47,240 nt of DNA, from contig LRSR01001338.1 in the NCBI GenBank assembly GCA_001579985.1, forward strand, positions 1-47,240. The letters run 5' to 3'. The notes below the pieces were generated by a model. The model had not been told where the DNA came from. It worked only from the letters and a program-made list of their open reading frames with translations, and did no database searches. The translations under genes and the position numbers were made by a program. Origin of the DNA: Hypsibius dujardini. Its lineage: Eukaryota; Tardigrada; Eutardigrada; Parachela; Hypsibiidae. Positions 12,101-23,767 of this stretch are shown piece by piece; positions within the stretch are counted from its first letter, which is position 1; the number at the start of each line of letters is the position of its first letter.

Positions 12101-13554
12101 AGGCGTCTGCGCCCTGGAGTTGATGGACGCAAGCTGCGAATTGGCTGCTTGGTTGAGTACTCCCTGCTGCCGCAAAAGCCCGATCGCAGCGGCCTCCAAG
12201 CTTGCCAGGTACAACCACTTTTGCATCAGCACCTGGCGGGATACGCACGGCTGGAGGACGAAATCTGGCACGTCGGTGTGGTGGAACGCGCGCTGCGTAA
12301 CACCAACCCCGCCCAAAGCCAGTACCATGGATTGATCCGCACGCGACTGAACGACCAGGATGAAGTGTACTTGTTTTCTATGAGCGGAATCGTCCGAAAG
12401 TATGAGATCCTCCAGGTCGGCGACCGCGTTCGCTTTCAGGTACAATACACCCTACATTGTTTTAAATCCCCTGACGAATTCAGACCTCACACACAAACGG
12501 CAAATTAAATGTTCGATAATGATCCCTTCTCAAATTTTTATTCGATTATTTCATCAATATTATGTTTGACTGGTGCATTGACAGATGTGCACTTTTCCAG
12601 GTGGGTTTAGACGGACAGACTACCCTGCGCCGGGCTGTCAACATCATTCGAACGGTTTATGTCCTACAAGTCAAGACCCTGCGCTCCGACGGCGAGTTCG
12701 GGTTCCTCTTTTTCGGCGGGCAGGACCTCTTCTTCCACTCGAGCCAGATCCGCAATCGCATGCGCCCACACCAGGGCGACTGGGTGGAATGCGCCCTGGC
12801 CAAGGACCGTCACGGCCGACTGTGCGCGTCCAGCCTCCGCATCCTCCATCCCCGGGAGATGACCCGCGAGCTGTATGAGAAGGCCTCCCACCTCAATCCC
12901 CGCGTGGAGGGAGACTTCCCGCGACCGCACATCCAGCCCAAGAGCGGCCTGTTTGCCAACGATCGCTCCGACTACGACATGGACGACTACGACCTCGAGC
13001 ACGGCTACGGCAGTTCCGGTCAACCGCGCAGCCACAACGTGCCCCGGGAACCGTACTGGCTGGTCCTGGTGCCGGACCTCTTCCGTGACAGCTGCAAGGC
13101 CAAGGCCAGCAACATCAAGACCCCCAAGCACCTCTACGACTCATGGCTCAACGGGATGGCCACGACCATCAACTTCCAGGCGCCGGAAGGGTCAGGAACC
13201 TTTGACACAACCCCGGAGAGCCGTGCGGAGTTGGGCGACTTTGAGCGCGCGCGGGGATTTGAGTTTGGCGGCGGTGCGCTAAAGAATCCGGAGAACACGG
13301 TGGCGGCGTTGCAGTCGTTCATCCCACACGGCAGTGCTGGGGTTGGTGCTGGGGCTGGTGCTGGGGTTGGTGCTGGGACTGGCGGGGAGAAGGGAGACTC
13401 GGCGGAGCCGGCCGCAATGCGAAGTGCCAGCGGCTTTCGTCCGAATAACTGGACGTTGGGATCCGGCGGAGGTCGTGATAACGGCGATCTACGCTCGATC
13501 ATTCGCGGGACCAAGTCGCATGAGTTCCAGATCGGACGAGGACGGCTCAATTGA
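9197..13554 (+). CDS. CSDE1: Multi-cold-shock-domain RNA-binding protein, UNR/CSDE1-like
   Basis: Exons are 9197-9365, 9433-9909, 9995-10562, 12103-12439 and 12601-13554 (2,505 nt, 834 aa; human CSDE1 is about 800). The ATG at 9197 begins METSSELSADNY. Cold-shock β-barrels are suggested by RNP1/RNP2-like pairs: CNGYGFIEHEHLTDIWFHF around residue 390, and GEFGFLFFGGQDLFFHSSQI early in the last exon. Between them are barrels with weaker motifs (for example QRERGIVLRVMRHQGGVYIG), as expected for the mix of canonical and non-canonical CSDs in UNR. UNR binds single-stranded purine-rich mRNA and controls translation and decay in the cytoplasm; that role is inferred from the family. The C-terminal region is Gly/Ser/Arg-rich with a short GA repeat (13337-13385). 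Intron 3 (10563-12102) is 1.5 kb, while the other three are 67-161 bp. Confidence 0.8.
11117..11475. repeat. Inverted repeat inside UNR intron 3
   Basis: The left arm (about 11117-11172: GGTAAGGGCACTGGAATGG and following bases) is matched in inverted orientation by 11414-11468 (ending CCATTCCAGTGCCCTTACC), with about 85% identity by eye over some 55 bp. The spacer is about 240 bp and includes CAGGGGGCGCTCTG at 11182. It resembles a foldback/MITE and directly abuts the decamer array. Confidence 0.75.
11481..11790 (+). repeat. 10-bp tandem array, 31 copies of GTGAGCAACC-type units
   Basis: Thirty-one decamers follow one another with no insertion or deletion. Twenty-nine begin GTGAGC or GTGAGT; the second half varies among AACC, AGTG, AGCG, AATC and others. 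The units at 11651 and 11751 begin ATGAGC and TTGAGC. The array is in UNR intron 3, on the transcribed strand, and each unit carries a good match to a 5' splice-site hexamer. Confidence 0.97.
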
Positions 13555-13586
13555 ACAACAACTACATTTTGGGGCCACAGAGCGGC

Positions 13587-13654
13587 GTTGAGTTACGTTT
13601 CGCAGTAGCAATCGTTGAGTTACGTTTCGCAGTAGCAATCGTTGAGTTACGTTT
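13587..13654. repeat. 27-bp tandem repeat, 2.5 copies
   Basis: The unit GTTGAGTTACGTTTCGCAGT plus AGCAATC starts at 13587, 13614 and 13641 (last copy partial). It begins 33 nt after the UNR stop codon, so it probably lies in the 3' UTR. Confidence 0.9.
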
Positions 13655-13801
13655 TTCCGTTATGTTTTCGTTGGGGTGTGTTTGTTGGAGTTGGAGTTTT
13701 ACGCGACGGCCTCGTTGGGAAGGAAGCAGGCAACGTGAACAATGAACAACGCTGTATGCATGTATAATGCACCGTAGAACGCATAAGTAACCGAGTTTAA
13801 A

Positions 13802-14227
13802 CAGAGGCTCGTTTAGGGTCCTTAACAGGCCGGAACCAGGACCCCTCACGGTAGGGTCAGGAGGTGGGCAAAGGAGAAGAATGAATTTTTTCAAGACTGA
13901 GCCTAGACTTAGGCCTTTTTTCCTTAATAAGTTTGAAATTTGTGGGGTGTGGGGTTCTGATTTCCAGGGGCCCCCCTGGGATTTCATAAGCGTTAGCTTT
14001 TCCTTCAAATTTGAGGGTTTGTCGAGGTCCAACATAAGCTCTATTTAATGAATACAGATGAGAGGTTCAAAACATTCAAGAAAGAAATAGTCAGGGACAA
14101 GAGACCTAACTCTGGGTTCGATCTTGAAAAAAATGCTTTTTGGCCCTTTGCCCACCCCTTGCCTACCCCTTGCCCCTACCATGAAGGTTCCTGGTTCCGA
14201 ACTGTAAGGGCCCTAAACGTGCCTCTG
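13802..14227. mobile_element. 426-bp hairpin MITE-like element
   Basis: The ends are inverted copies: CAGAGGCTCGTTTAGGG at 13802 against the complement of CCCTAAACGTGCCTCTG at 14211-14227. Similarity continues inward for about 140 bp per arm, including GGAACCAGGA, GGTGGGCAAAGG and TTTTTTCAAGA. There is no coding capacity, so it is non-autonomous or a foldback. A target-site duplication was not clear, so the superfamily is not assigned. Confidence 0.8.
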
Positions 14228-14517
14228 AGTGTACACACCGTCATGATCTCACGTGGAACTACGCGAAGTGCAACCCATGTGGAACTCGCGAAGTCTGAAG
14301 TGCTGGCAGTATGATGGATTGCTCGACGTCAGTGTCAAGGTGTCCAATTTCACTATGCTGTACTGTAATCAAAATTTGTGCTGACAAATTACACTTTGCT
14401 TGGTGCAACTATTTTGTACTCACGTGTGTGGATGTTCTCTTGTTCCTATTGGTTCTTCGTGGCTGAACCGCAACTGGATCGGTCTGGTTCTCTTCCTGTT
14501 TGTATGTATCACATGTT

Positions 14518-14796
14518 TACTGTACGCTTCCGATCTCAAGGGTCGGTTATGCCCCACCCCCGCTGATTCACATCAAGCTTGAGCGGATCGTTCAATTCCG
14601 TTCACTTGTCCGTGATTGGCCCGTTGGCTTTTGCCTGACAGGCTATGCTACCTTGCTTGATTGAAATGATGATTTCGCTTAGAAAATTTCAAAGTCAATA
14701 AAGTTTAAGTGAATCTGAATGAACAACCAAGCGAGCGACGGCTCACGTTTTCAGACCGGATCTAAAATCGACCCTTGAAATCGGGAGCGTACAGTA
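14518..14796. mobile_element. TACTGTAC-type MITE, copy A (279 bp)
   Basis: The left terminus TACTGTACGCTTCCGATCTC is mirrored at the right end by the complement of TACTGTACGCTCCCGATTTC; both continue into AAGGGTCG. An internal C-rich block (CCCCACCCCC) follows the left terminus. TA at both edges fits Tc1/mariner/pogo-type integration. Two relatives are at 32719 and 38618. Confidence 0.85.
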
Positions 14797-15193
14797 CTTT
14801 GGTTCATCGGGTGTATGACTATATAAGGACGCTGCTGCTAACTTTTAGATATTGTAATAGTCCGTATCTGTCCCATCTTTTCTGAAGCTTTCTCCTGTCT
14901 GAACTGTAGTTTGATAAGTCTCTGGCCGCGTCCGATGAATGCTCTCACATCAACCACAACACATACAACCACAATTACTCCGTGCAATGGTAAAAGTACA
15001 CGATATCGCGCCATTCAGCTTGTGCCACTGGTCATAGGCCAATTTTGCCAACGTAATTAACATGGACAAATGCGATAAAACTGACAAATATACAATAGTG
15101 GAACGGCTCGCATAGAATAGAGTAGTAAGCAGGCATGAACACGGCAAAGCATAATAAACCGATTTCATTGATCGTGGGATTAGAGGTACGTGT

Positions 15194-15608
15194 TTACCGC
15201 TGACTGAGTTTAGCAGAAACGAATCTAGTGATATTGGGTGAAAACTGCTCTAAAGTTGCTCCAGCCCCGGCTCCACTGCTTGACGATTTCTGTAAAAACA
15301 CACTTTGATATAAAACTTTTAAAACTGGATATTGCGCCGCACCATCGGTGAGCTCAACGAGCTTAGCAAACTCATTGCTGTACCTTGCTGTTGGGACTGA
15401 GGAAGTCGGTCTTAACGACCGGTAGTCGGTAGCTGGCGGCATCCTCCACTAAGCGAAGTCTTGCTGGAATTGTGCTGATCGGTTGCTGTTCTCCTGTCCG
15501 GGGAGTGTACTCGCGTTTATATTGACGCGACTGCCGGTAATCCCGCTGGTACTGGGAAAGGTTTATGCTCGATGCTGGGACCCTTTGCTCCCGTACTGGT
15601 AGCTGAGG
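15194..15608 (-). CDS. Unrecognised small protein, C-terminal two exons
   Basis: Exons 15384-15608 and 15194-15289 are joined by a 94-bp GT-AG intron, phase 0, and end in TAA at 15194. They encode about 106 residues: a Tyr/Arg/Gln-rich segment (QYQRDYRQSRQYKREYTPR) and an end in FSPNITRFVSAKLSQR. The upstream exon edge (TTTGTCCCACAG acceptor at 15609) shows that more exons exist. A minute exon coding Met-Asn-Glu before a GTAAAA donor near 16363-16371 has the right phase and could be the start. No domain is recognised. Confidence 0.55.
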
Positions 15609-16459
15609 CTGTGGGACAAATATCAATCCGGTCAAGCTACAACTAAATGTAACTATAACGAAATATAATTAATGAGGATATGCCACAACTAATGACTATA
15701 TGTCTGTGCATAAAGGGAAAAATGAGCGTTGTTTAAACCAAGTGTTGTAATTCAAGTCACACGCTTAATATTTTGTAAGAGTATTTTAAGTTACACCAAA
15801 CATGACCAGAGTTTTATGTCACTCCTCACAAGGAAAGCCCGTGCATTGGTGCGCTCAGAAGTGTTCCTTTTTGATGAAAATCGATAGATGAGATATTACT
15901 CTATTTGTTGATACCGAATCTGAATGCGGAAACTCTGAATTGAGCGAGCTAAATGTCGACATTTGTAACTCCTCCCCGAAATGAATTCTCAATAAGATCC
16001 TGCCAGTTGATTGATCGATACGGTGCTTGAATAATTGTCTTAGCCAATCGATGACTAAATTCAGTGTTGATTAAACTCTCACAAACAAGCCATATCACTC
16101 GTAGCAAAGGTAGCAAAGGTAGCTTAGCTAGGTAGCAAAATTTTAACGAAAATGTTTCTTTTCTTTATTTTTGCATTTACAAAACGAGATTATCTTTCGA
16201 TTGGCCCACGTAAACTTTTATAGACAAAAAAAAAGAAGGAAATTTATGGCTGTTTGCTTGGAAGAGAATTATTTCGTCATCGACACGGCTTTGTTGTGGG
16301 TTATGTTACTCGTGCATCAGCACGCGAGTAGCTCCCTTATCGTCTCAATCCCGACTAGTTTTACCTCGTTCATGTACCGGTAAATAAAATATTGAATAAA
16401 ATTTGTTTGTCTAAACAAAAATAAAAAACAGGTTTCGGTGTTTTTTCGGTGTCATTTAT
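15609..16459. other. Probable first intron and 5' region of the 15-kb gene
   Basis: AT-rich sequence with no other coding exon. It contains a short GGTAGCAAA-type direct repeat near 16105-16140. The next minus-strand gene ends at 16460. Confidence 0.35.
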
Positions 16460-19400
16460 TTATACATCAGCATAATCAATTACCTGCGAGGCTGCTTGAA
16501 CTCCCCGTCTGCCGTTCGATTTCACGGCCAGGCTAACTGATAAGCTCCCATCACTGGATGTGGCAACGCTGGACTCTGTTTGTGCCCTCTCAGTTCTCCG
16601 TCGTTGGTCTCCAGCCTGAAATGACAAACCCATTAGCACACACAGAACATGCAAATTAATTTCGAAAACGAATCTACCGTTGTTTGGACGTTTGAAGGCT
16701 GGTCCGACTTGACGTCTTGATGGGCGTGGCTATTTCTGAGATACCTCTCAACTTTTTCATACATCTCAATATGGTTCACACCGATTCCAGCTCCCGTTCT
16801 CCGTGCCGCACCGCCATTCTCAAACGGAGGAAGTGGCTGCCCCTTATCCAAAAGATGTGACTGCCCTTTAGCCAAAAGATGTGGCTGCCCCTTATCCAAA
16901 AGATGTGACTGCCCCTTATCCAAAAGATGTGACTGCCCCTTGGCCAAAGTGAGTGACTGCCCCTTATCCCAAGTGAGTGGCTGCCCCTTAGCCAAAAGAT
17001 GTTTCCGTATATCGGGGTCTTTCAACTGCTGCTTATAGAACTGCGTCCGCGATAAGGCCTTCAGGTCCGCCTTCGGTGATGCGGGGGCCTGTTGCGCCAG
17101 CCGATTATTGGATATGGATTCCTGCACGCAGATTTCCTCCAAAATGTTGAAGGTCTCCTGGCGTTCCTCTTCTTTCCGGGAGACCGCGGTCTTCTGATGG
17201 GGCAGATTGAATCCACCGACAAACCGATACGGCACGATGTAATCACGAACGGCTTTATCTAACCCGTTGGCCTCAACCTGATCGAGGAAGTTGTCCGCTG
17301 GCGTCCACGCTAGTGTTTTCGGGTCCTGTTCGATTTGAAGAATACTGGACACGAAGGTGCGGTGTTCGTGCGACATATTTCCCAAGACCCCTTTGAGGTA
17401 CTTTGCCGCCATCATTTTCAGCCCACCGAGCGGTCCGTATCGGTTGCGAGAATTGATGAGTGTGGTCTGGGAAAGCCAGCGTTTGGTCTCCTCTCGAAGC
17501 AGCTGAAATTCGGCGTCCGCGGCAGAGTCCTCGAGATGAGCATCGTGGGTGGACATCCACTGTTGCACTGCAAGACAAGTATTAACAAATTGGTCATTAG
17601 TAACGGATTTTTCAATTCAGCGTTTCATGTTCGTGTTTGAACAGCTGTTACTGATCTAATTCCTCCATTATCCTTCATTCTTTCAATGCAAGTCACTGTT
17701 ACATACTTTGACATACTGTTACAAACTTTTACGTACACGTGTTTCCTTTGAACATTAACAGTTTCGTACCGGTGACATCGATAAAGATCTCATCGGTCCG
17801 GTTAAACGCAAGCAGTTCTTTCATTTCAAACGACCGAAGGAGTCCGCGGTATTCCGCGATCTGATCAGCAGTGGGCCGAGTGATTGCGTCGTTTTTGAAG
17901 AGATGCACGTAAAACAGGCACTTTTGGCGTTGTATCGACTCCAATCGACCGTCCGTATCGGATCGAAACGTATTCATGATGAACAATCGTAAGTTTTTCC
18001 GATTGTTCACGGCGCTCGTCGTGAAGAATTTCGGCCGATCTGCCGGAATTTCAAGGGTTCCAGAGTGGAACAATTCGTAGAGAGCCTTGATGTCGCCGTT
18101 CGTCTCCAGAACCGCTCGGCTCACTGACGTAAACTCCCAATTTGGGACGGTACAGTAAGTGGAGAGAAAGTGGAAAAGGCGGTTGATCGAGTGGAAAGCA
18201 AACATTCTGATTGAATCGGGCGAGTTTTCACTGAGCTCAACCGCTTCTTGTCCGGAGTGTCCGGAGTGTCCGGAGGATGTGAAGACCTTTGATTTCCAGG
18301 CGTTCCAGAGGATCATCGAATCTTCCACGTGGCAGGACGGCAAGAAGAGATCCTCTTCGGGCTGGATGCCACGCAATCCGAGGAGGTAGAAAAGGTACTC
18401 TAGCAGTTCGATTAAGGGTGTTGGAGCTCCATTTTCCACTTGCAGGTCATGGAGTCTCTCCTGGAGCTCGGCTTCAAGCATGCGCTCCGCGTCACATACA
18501 ACCTGAAAAAAAACTGGTTCGAAATATGGAGAAAATATCTGAAAATGTGTCCGTTCAAAGTGAAACACTTATTCGAGCAAGCATTTTTTGGACCAAGCGG
18601 TCAAGACACGCTTTCTTGATCAAAATGCCTGGGTATTTAAGAAGAACCCGCTTTATTTTGGCCAAACCCAAAAATAGCAACTGGCGCGACCAACTTGAAC
18701 GGGCGCAAGGTGTCAGGCTGGGCTCTACCCAGACTCTGGTCAGGTGACTGGAGTATTTTCGGGAAACTGAAGGATTTCGGGACCTTTCACGAACGGATAG
18801 TGACCGCCTGGAACTTAAGTCGACGGTTGATGGTATTCAAATCTTAAAAGTGCTGCAGGCAACTTCAATTTCAATGCTTGGCTCTGACGGAGGTCCCAAA
18901 TGCAACCAGCGGCCTCCGAACACTTTTCGAACAGTCGAACGGTCTTCGGATCTTTGAAAGACAGCCGCATACCTCCGGCTTCATGGACGGAGTGTCGAAA
19001 CCTACCGGAGCGTTTACAGAAAAAAAGTATCCGAACTTTGGATGGAGAAAGTGACCGGCTAATAGAAAAACGGCTGAATATTCTTTCGAGCTTGGAGACA
19101 GCTCGAAGTGTTCGGCGCGTTCACAGACCGTGTGCAGATCCCAGAAGATCGGACAGTTACCGGAGCCTTTTGGGTGCTTTGACGGAAGTTCGGAAGCTCC
19201 GAAGGTTTTGGCACATGACGAAATGACTATACGAAGCTTAGACGGATGGTTGTTCGCAGTCCGAGCCCGAGTCGTTAACGGACCGTTGAAGTCTGACTAA
19301 AGCTTCAGGAACGGCCTGAAAAACCAGCCTGTTCGTCAGAGCTCCCGACAGCCCCAGCAGCCCGTTCAATTTGATGCAGTCGGCACACTATCTTCTCCTT

Positions 19401-22400
19401 CGGCGTAAGACTAGGTCGCTCAACAAACTTTTGTTTGAACACCGTTTGCTCGAACTTTTCAGGGTAACTCAAAAACAGGGTTACATCTTTCTACTCTTCT
19501 CTGACAAAGAGTCGTTAAAACTACTCACATTCAGCTTCGATGGCGCTTCCATTAACGCTGCGTCTTCATTGCCCGTCTGACTATTTGAACGGGCTGGATG
19601 AAACGTCATGCCTGTCTCACTGTCCACTATGGTGCTGTCCGAGATGTTCACCCTGAAGGCATCTGTCCCCAGCAGAGTCTTAATAGTATCGGAATCGTGC
19701 TTCTGCGACGTGTTCGATCGACCAATTGTCGACCGCGTTGCTGCCGTCGGTTTTGTGGCCGCCTCCGACGGAGGACTCCCCGTTACCAGCACCGTTGGAT
19801 CAAGTCGTACTTCCTCACGTCCCACTGCCGACAAGTGGCTCCCGGATGTTTGGCATGAGGCTTCCAGTCTGAAATTAGCGGCTGTTGGAGGATCCAATTT
19901 GAGACGTTCTGCCGGTTCCTGGTGCTTTTCTGACTTCACGCTCTGCACAGCTGATGTCATACCGGAACTGCTGCTTGAAATGTAGAACCCATGCTCGGCG
20001 TCATCAGCTGATGCCGCCTGCTTAATGAACGGACTTTTTTCCTTTTGAGACTGACATCGCGGAGATGGTGTTGCTGAAAAACGGAGCACCCAAATTCACG
20101 CATACGGAGGAATATTCTGAGGAGCTGTACCGTACCTAGACCTGCCGTTTTCAATCCCGAGTCTGTCGTGTCTGAGTCCCCCGAGTCAAGCACATCAGGG
20201 CTTAGAAACAAGGATTCAGTACTGCGCTCCGACGGAGCATGACCATCCGCAGGTTTTGGACGGCGTTTGACTTTGCCACGGTCCGTTTTGGCGTCGACCT
20301 TTGACGTGGATCTTCCCACATCCCTGGTCTGCATGTCCGCGGGCGTCGTGCTAGTGGCATAGTCCACATGGCTTGAGCTCTTGCGCGATTTTTTCGTATT
20401 CAGGCTGAGAATGCTCTGGGCAAAGTCGGTCCGTGCCGTTCCGTAGACGGCTGAGTTGTCGCTCGACAGTTCCTCCGCGTCACACGAATGTTCGACCGTA
20501 TTAACTGCCGACGAACTCAACACCAACCCTGTCGTCGATGACTTCGCAGTCTTTGTGGATGTCTCGCTGACCACTTCCGGATCCTCAGGCGCGCCGTCCG
20601 GTTCGTCGTGAGAACTAACCGCATGTTTGGCAACATGACTCTCCACGCATGACTGCATGACCGTACTGTACTTCACATCCTCCTCCTCTTTGTCACAGGC
20701 AAACACTTCCTTCGAGTTGGACAATCGGATTCGCTCAGACTTGGAACCACCCAGACTCAACGTGAATGTTCTGGGTGTCTGTCGCTCCTGGCAGACAGTG
20801 GCAGGGGTTGAAGCTTCTGACGGTCTGCTTAAAGACTTCCGAGGATGCACTTTTGGCAACTCCGCGTTCTTCGTGTGCCCAATCGGTTCCCGTTGCTCTG
20901 ATGGAAAACTCTGAAAAGCCGCTTCAACCGAGGGACTAACGGTTAGCCGGTCAGCACGGTCTGACACCAACTTTGTTTCAACCGAGGGACTAACGGTTAG
21001 CCGATCAGCACGGTCTGACACCAACTTTGTTTCAACCGAGGGACTAATGGTTAGCCGGTCAGCACGGTCTGACACCATTTTGGTCTGTGAAAGATGTTCA
21101 AGCAGACGCTTTTTCGACCGGCTCGGTCGTACAGGCACCGAGAGCTGGCTCTGCGATTCCGCTGGGGAGCAGGCCGTGTCGCGTGTTTTCCGAACGGCCG
21201 CCACTTCGTTGATTGACCCTTGCATGAAGGTAGTCATATACCGCCGATCATCATCCGCACGCTGAACGTGGCTCTGCAGGGTGGCAAAAATATTGGCGAT
21301 ACTGGCCACGAGCTCTTTATTCTGACTGACCACCGCTGCCAACAGCGGGTCCGACTTCTCAATCCCTTCTTTGTCCAAACCTTGAAGTGCCACGGACTGG
21401 GCTATTTCAATCGGCACCTCCGTCGCCGATTCGCTCGCGGCGGGAACTTCCTCCGGAGCTGTCTGAGCCTCAACACTGATTCTCGAGGCTCTCCGGGACA
21501 GCTTAGCGTAGTGCAGTGGTTTTCGTTTAAAAATGTACGAACTAAGCTTCCGACGCACCCGGCTGTTGAGGCGGAATCCGAAGTAGAAGAGACCGCGCCC
21601 GGGATTGCTGGTGCGGTCCATAATACACTCCGGTGAACAGTCCGCGGTCAATACCGTCGGTATCATCTCGTCTTTCTGTAGGACCGAAATCGGTGTTGCT
21701 TTTACGGTGGCTAAGGGTTCAACGGCCGGAATCGACAGGGTCGCCAAGGGTGACTCCAATCTTTCTATGGGCACGGAGCTAACAGAGCGAGGGTCTTCCA
21801 GTGAAATGGAGAATTCGAAATCATCCAACAAATGTCCCGGTGTTGCAACGGACATGTCTGTCCGGGGTAAAGGGTCGAAAACGTCCAGACCGCTCAGCGA
21901 GGTAAACGGAGCGATTGACGGCTCGAATTTAACGTTTTCCGCTTCTTCCGCCTTAGTCACTAGTGATAAAGATGAAGGTATGACGTGGAAGAGTCGCTCT
22001 TTTAGGGTTCCGGCCACGTTATTGACCGTGTTGGACGGGCAGGCGGAGGAGTGTGCGTTGGGTTGATCTTTATTGACCGTACAGGTGCAGGAATGAAGCG
22101 GACATATCGTGCCCATACTCAAGCCTCGTAGCGGTTCGTTTCTCCGTTTCTTCGTCTTTTTGTGCGTCTTCTTTGTTTTCCCGTTCTCCGCCTTTGTGTG
22201 GGTAGTTCCCCCGTCGGATGTGTCTTCCGACTTCAGCGTTGTTGACCTTGAGGAAACTTGCGTTGAGGATTTCTCATCGGGTCGGGCCATTTCCGAGCAG
22301 GCCAGCTGATCGGGATCGGAGGGAGTGAAATCGCTTGACGAATCGGTCAGCCACTTCTCCACATATTCCGACTTGAACGGCAGCGGTGGCAGCGGTGGCA

Positions 22401-23641
22401 GCGGTGGCAGCGGTGGCAGTGGTGGCAGTGGTGGCAGTGGTGGCAGAGCACGCAAGATCTCGTTACATTTCTTCACGCCATCGATATATTCCCCGGCGTT
22501 TTTGAGGATCTGACGGAGCGCCTTCCTTCTCTCCAGTTTGGTTTTACCTCGTTTGCTTTTATTTATTTTAGATCGTGACGCGGTTGCTGTGACAGTCACT
22601 GCAGATGAATCCGAATCGGTTTTGCCCCTTGATTTGATCCTGCCGTTTATGTTCATCAACAAAGTTTCGGCTGTAAGAGAGACGAAAACGAATTTGTTTA
22701 GCATGATTCGCGTTATTTAGCCCTGCATGACCAAAGTGGAACTTGTACGACCTTCAACCTGGTATTGCCGTGCTGCCAACTGCCTCATCTTCTGCTTCAA
22801 CGAAGTGGCATGGCTCACTGAAATTAAACACACGACAAACGTAACGAGTTATGGTCGAGCGTTTCGCACGTTACACGCACATGCCGCAGCAGACTCCTGG
22901 AATCCATTCGGGTCTCTCGCGACGAAAGCTTCATGCTGATCTGAAACACAGGAGACGCTCCTGAACTGAGCGAAATCGTTGTGTAAAATTGTCACGGCCG
23001 AAGTGATTCACTCTTGCATAATTAAATTACTCCATGGAAATGGAAATGGAAATGGGAATAGAAATGGGAATAGAAATAGAAATGGAAATGGAAATGGAAA
23101 TGGAAATGGGAATGGGAATGGGAATGGGAATGGGAATGGGAATGGGAATGGGAATGGGAATGGGAATGGAAATGGAAATGGAAATGGAAATGGAAATGGA
23201 AATGGAAATGGGAATGGGAATGGAAATGGGAATGGAAATGGGAATGGGAATGGGAATGGGAATGGAAATGGAATTGGAAATGGAAATGGAAATGGAAATG
23301 GAAATGGAAATGGAAATGGAAATGGACATACCTGTTTCGTGTCTGCTTGGTAAAGCTCCTCCCAGAGATCCGGTCTCGGAAGCGTTAATAGCGGAGACGA
23401 CTGACCGTCGACTGGCTGACGAAATCACCGGCGCTGAATGGGTGACGGTGAGTTCGCGTTCAGCTCGACGGTTGACGCGAAGACTGTTGCCAAAACGAAG
23501 GAGATACTTTGCATACCACGCTTTCTCGTGGTTCTTTTTGTCTCGCCCCACAAGAGAAGACCCGGAGTCGGTATCGGTCATGATTCGGTCGAGCTTCTGG
23601 CGGGTCATGTCCCCGCCCGGTTCCGTGGATCGAATGACCAT
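16460..23641 (-). CDS. Large orphan protein, about 1,722 aa
   Basis: Six exons read as one frame: 23332-23641, 20136-22670, 19529-20073, 17770-18502, 16678-17567 and 16460-16615. Every junction is GT-AG and phase-compatible, and the sum (5,169 nt) is divisible by three. The ATG at 23641 has an in-frame TGA just upstream. The first two thirds is Ser/Thr/Lys-rich and probably disordered, with a nuclear-type basic patch (SKINKSKRGKTKLERRKALR), a (PPL)n tract and three copies of an 18-residue repeat. Exons 4 and 5 look globular and helical (about 500 residues, for example FHSINRLFHFLSTYCTVPNW and YLKGVLGNMSHEHRTFVSS), followed by a KGQSHLLD octapeptide repeat. No known family is recognised and no function assigned. 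Intron 3 is 1 kb; intron 1 contains a hexamer array. Confidence 0.7.
16840..17010 (-). repeat. 24-bp coding repeat (KGQSHLLD octapeptide)
   Basis: About seven 24-bp units encode variants of KGQSHLLD, KGQPHLLA and KGQSLTLA near the C-terminus of the large orphan protein. The frame is kept throughout, which supports the exon as coding. Confidence 0.9.
20923..21080 (-). repeat. 54-bp coding repeat (18 residues, three copies)
   Basis: Three nearly identical 54-bp units encode VSDRADRLTVSPSVETKL in exon 2 of the large orphan gene. Near identity suggests recent duplication; the 54-bp length preserves the frame. Confidence 0.92.
22380..22447 (-). repeat. 9-bp coding repeat (PPL tract)
   Basis: GGCAGCGGT/GGCAGTGGT units on the plus strand encode about eight PPL triplets in exon 2 of the large orphan protein. 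Proline tracts of this kind can bind SH3, WW or profilin partners; nothing more specific can be said. Confidence 0.9.
23034..23326. repeat. (GGAAAT/GGGAAT)n hexamer array
   Basis: About 49 hexamers alternate between blocks of GGAAAT and GGGAAT. The array is in intron 1 of the large orphan gene and starts only 6 nt from its 5' splice site (donor GTATGT at 23331), making the intron's 5' part pure pyrimidine-rich repeat in the transcript. Open frames through it on both strands are accidental. Confidence 0.97.
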
Positions 23642-23767
23642 GTTACAAAGTGATCACGATGAAAATATTTTGGAAACTGGAGACCATATCGGATTCGCAG
23701 GTTGTGCTTAAGTCACGGACAAACGAATCAAACCTCGATCTAAACGGAACGATCTAGAGAGAATGAT

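Larger units (their letters stand above)
13555..15193. other. Intergenic region between UNR and the 15-kb gene
   Basis: No coding exon is visible. Besides the elements listed separately (27-bp repeat, 426-bp hairpin element, MITE copy A) there is unremarkable AT-rich sequence, with an AATAAA at 14697-14702 that is too distant to assign to UNR with confidence. Confidence 0.45.

Noticed and set aside
12664-13131. Minus-strand open frame opposite UNR exon 5
   Set aside because: It is the antisense shadow of a GC-rich coding exon; the plus strand has cold-shock motifs and correct splicing.
14100-14130. tRNA-like B-box (GGGTTCGATCTT)
   Set aside because: It lies in the arm of the 426-bp hairpin element; no cloverleaf or A-box could be built around it. 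No tRNA or rRNA gene was found by eye in the window.
22762-22820. A 59-nt cassette exon in intron 1 of the large orphan gene
   Set aside because: It has an acceptor and a weak GTTGAA donor, but including it shifts the frame to an early stop in exon 2.
22979-23711. Open frames of Gly-Asn, Met-Glu and Ser-Ile repeats
   Set aside because: These are artefacts of the hexamer array. Only the minus-strand part beyond 23332 is real coding sequence, supported by a donor and matching phase.
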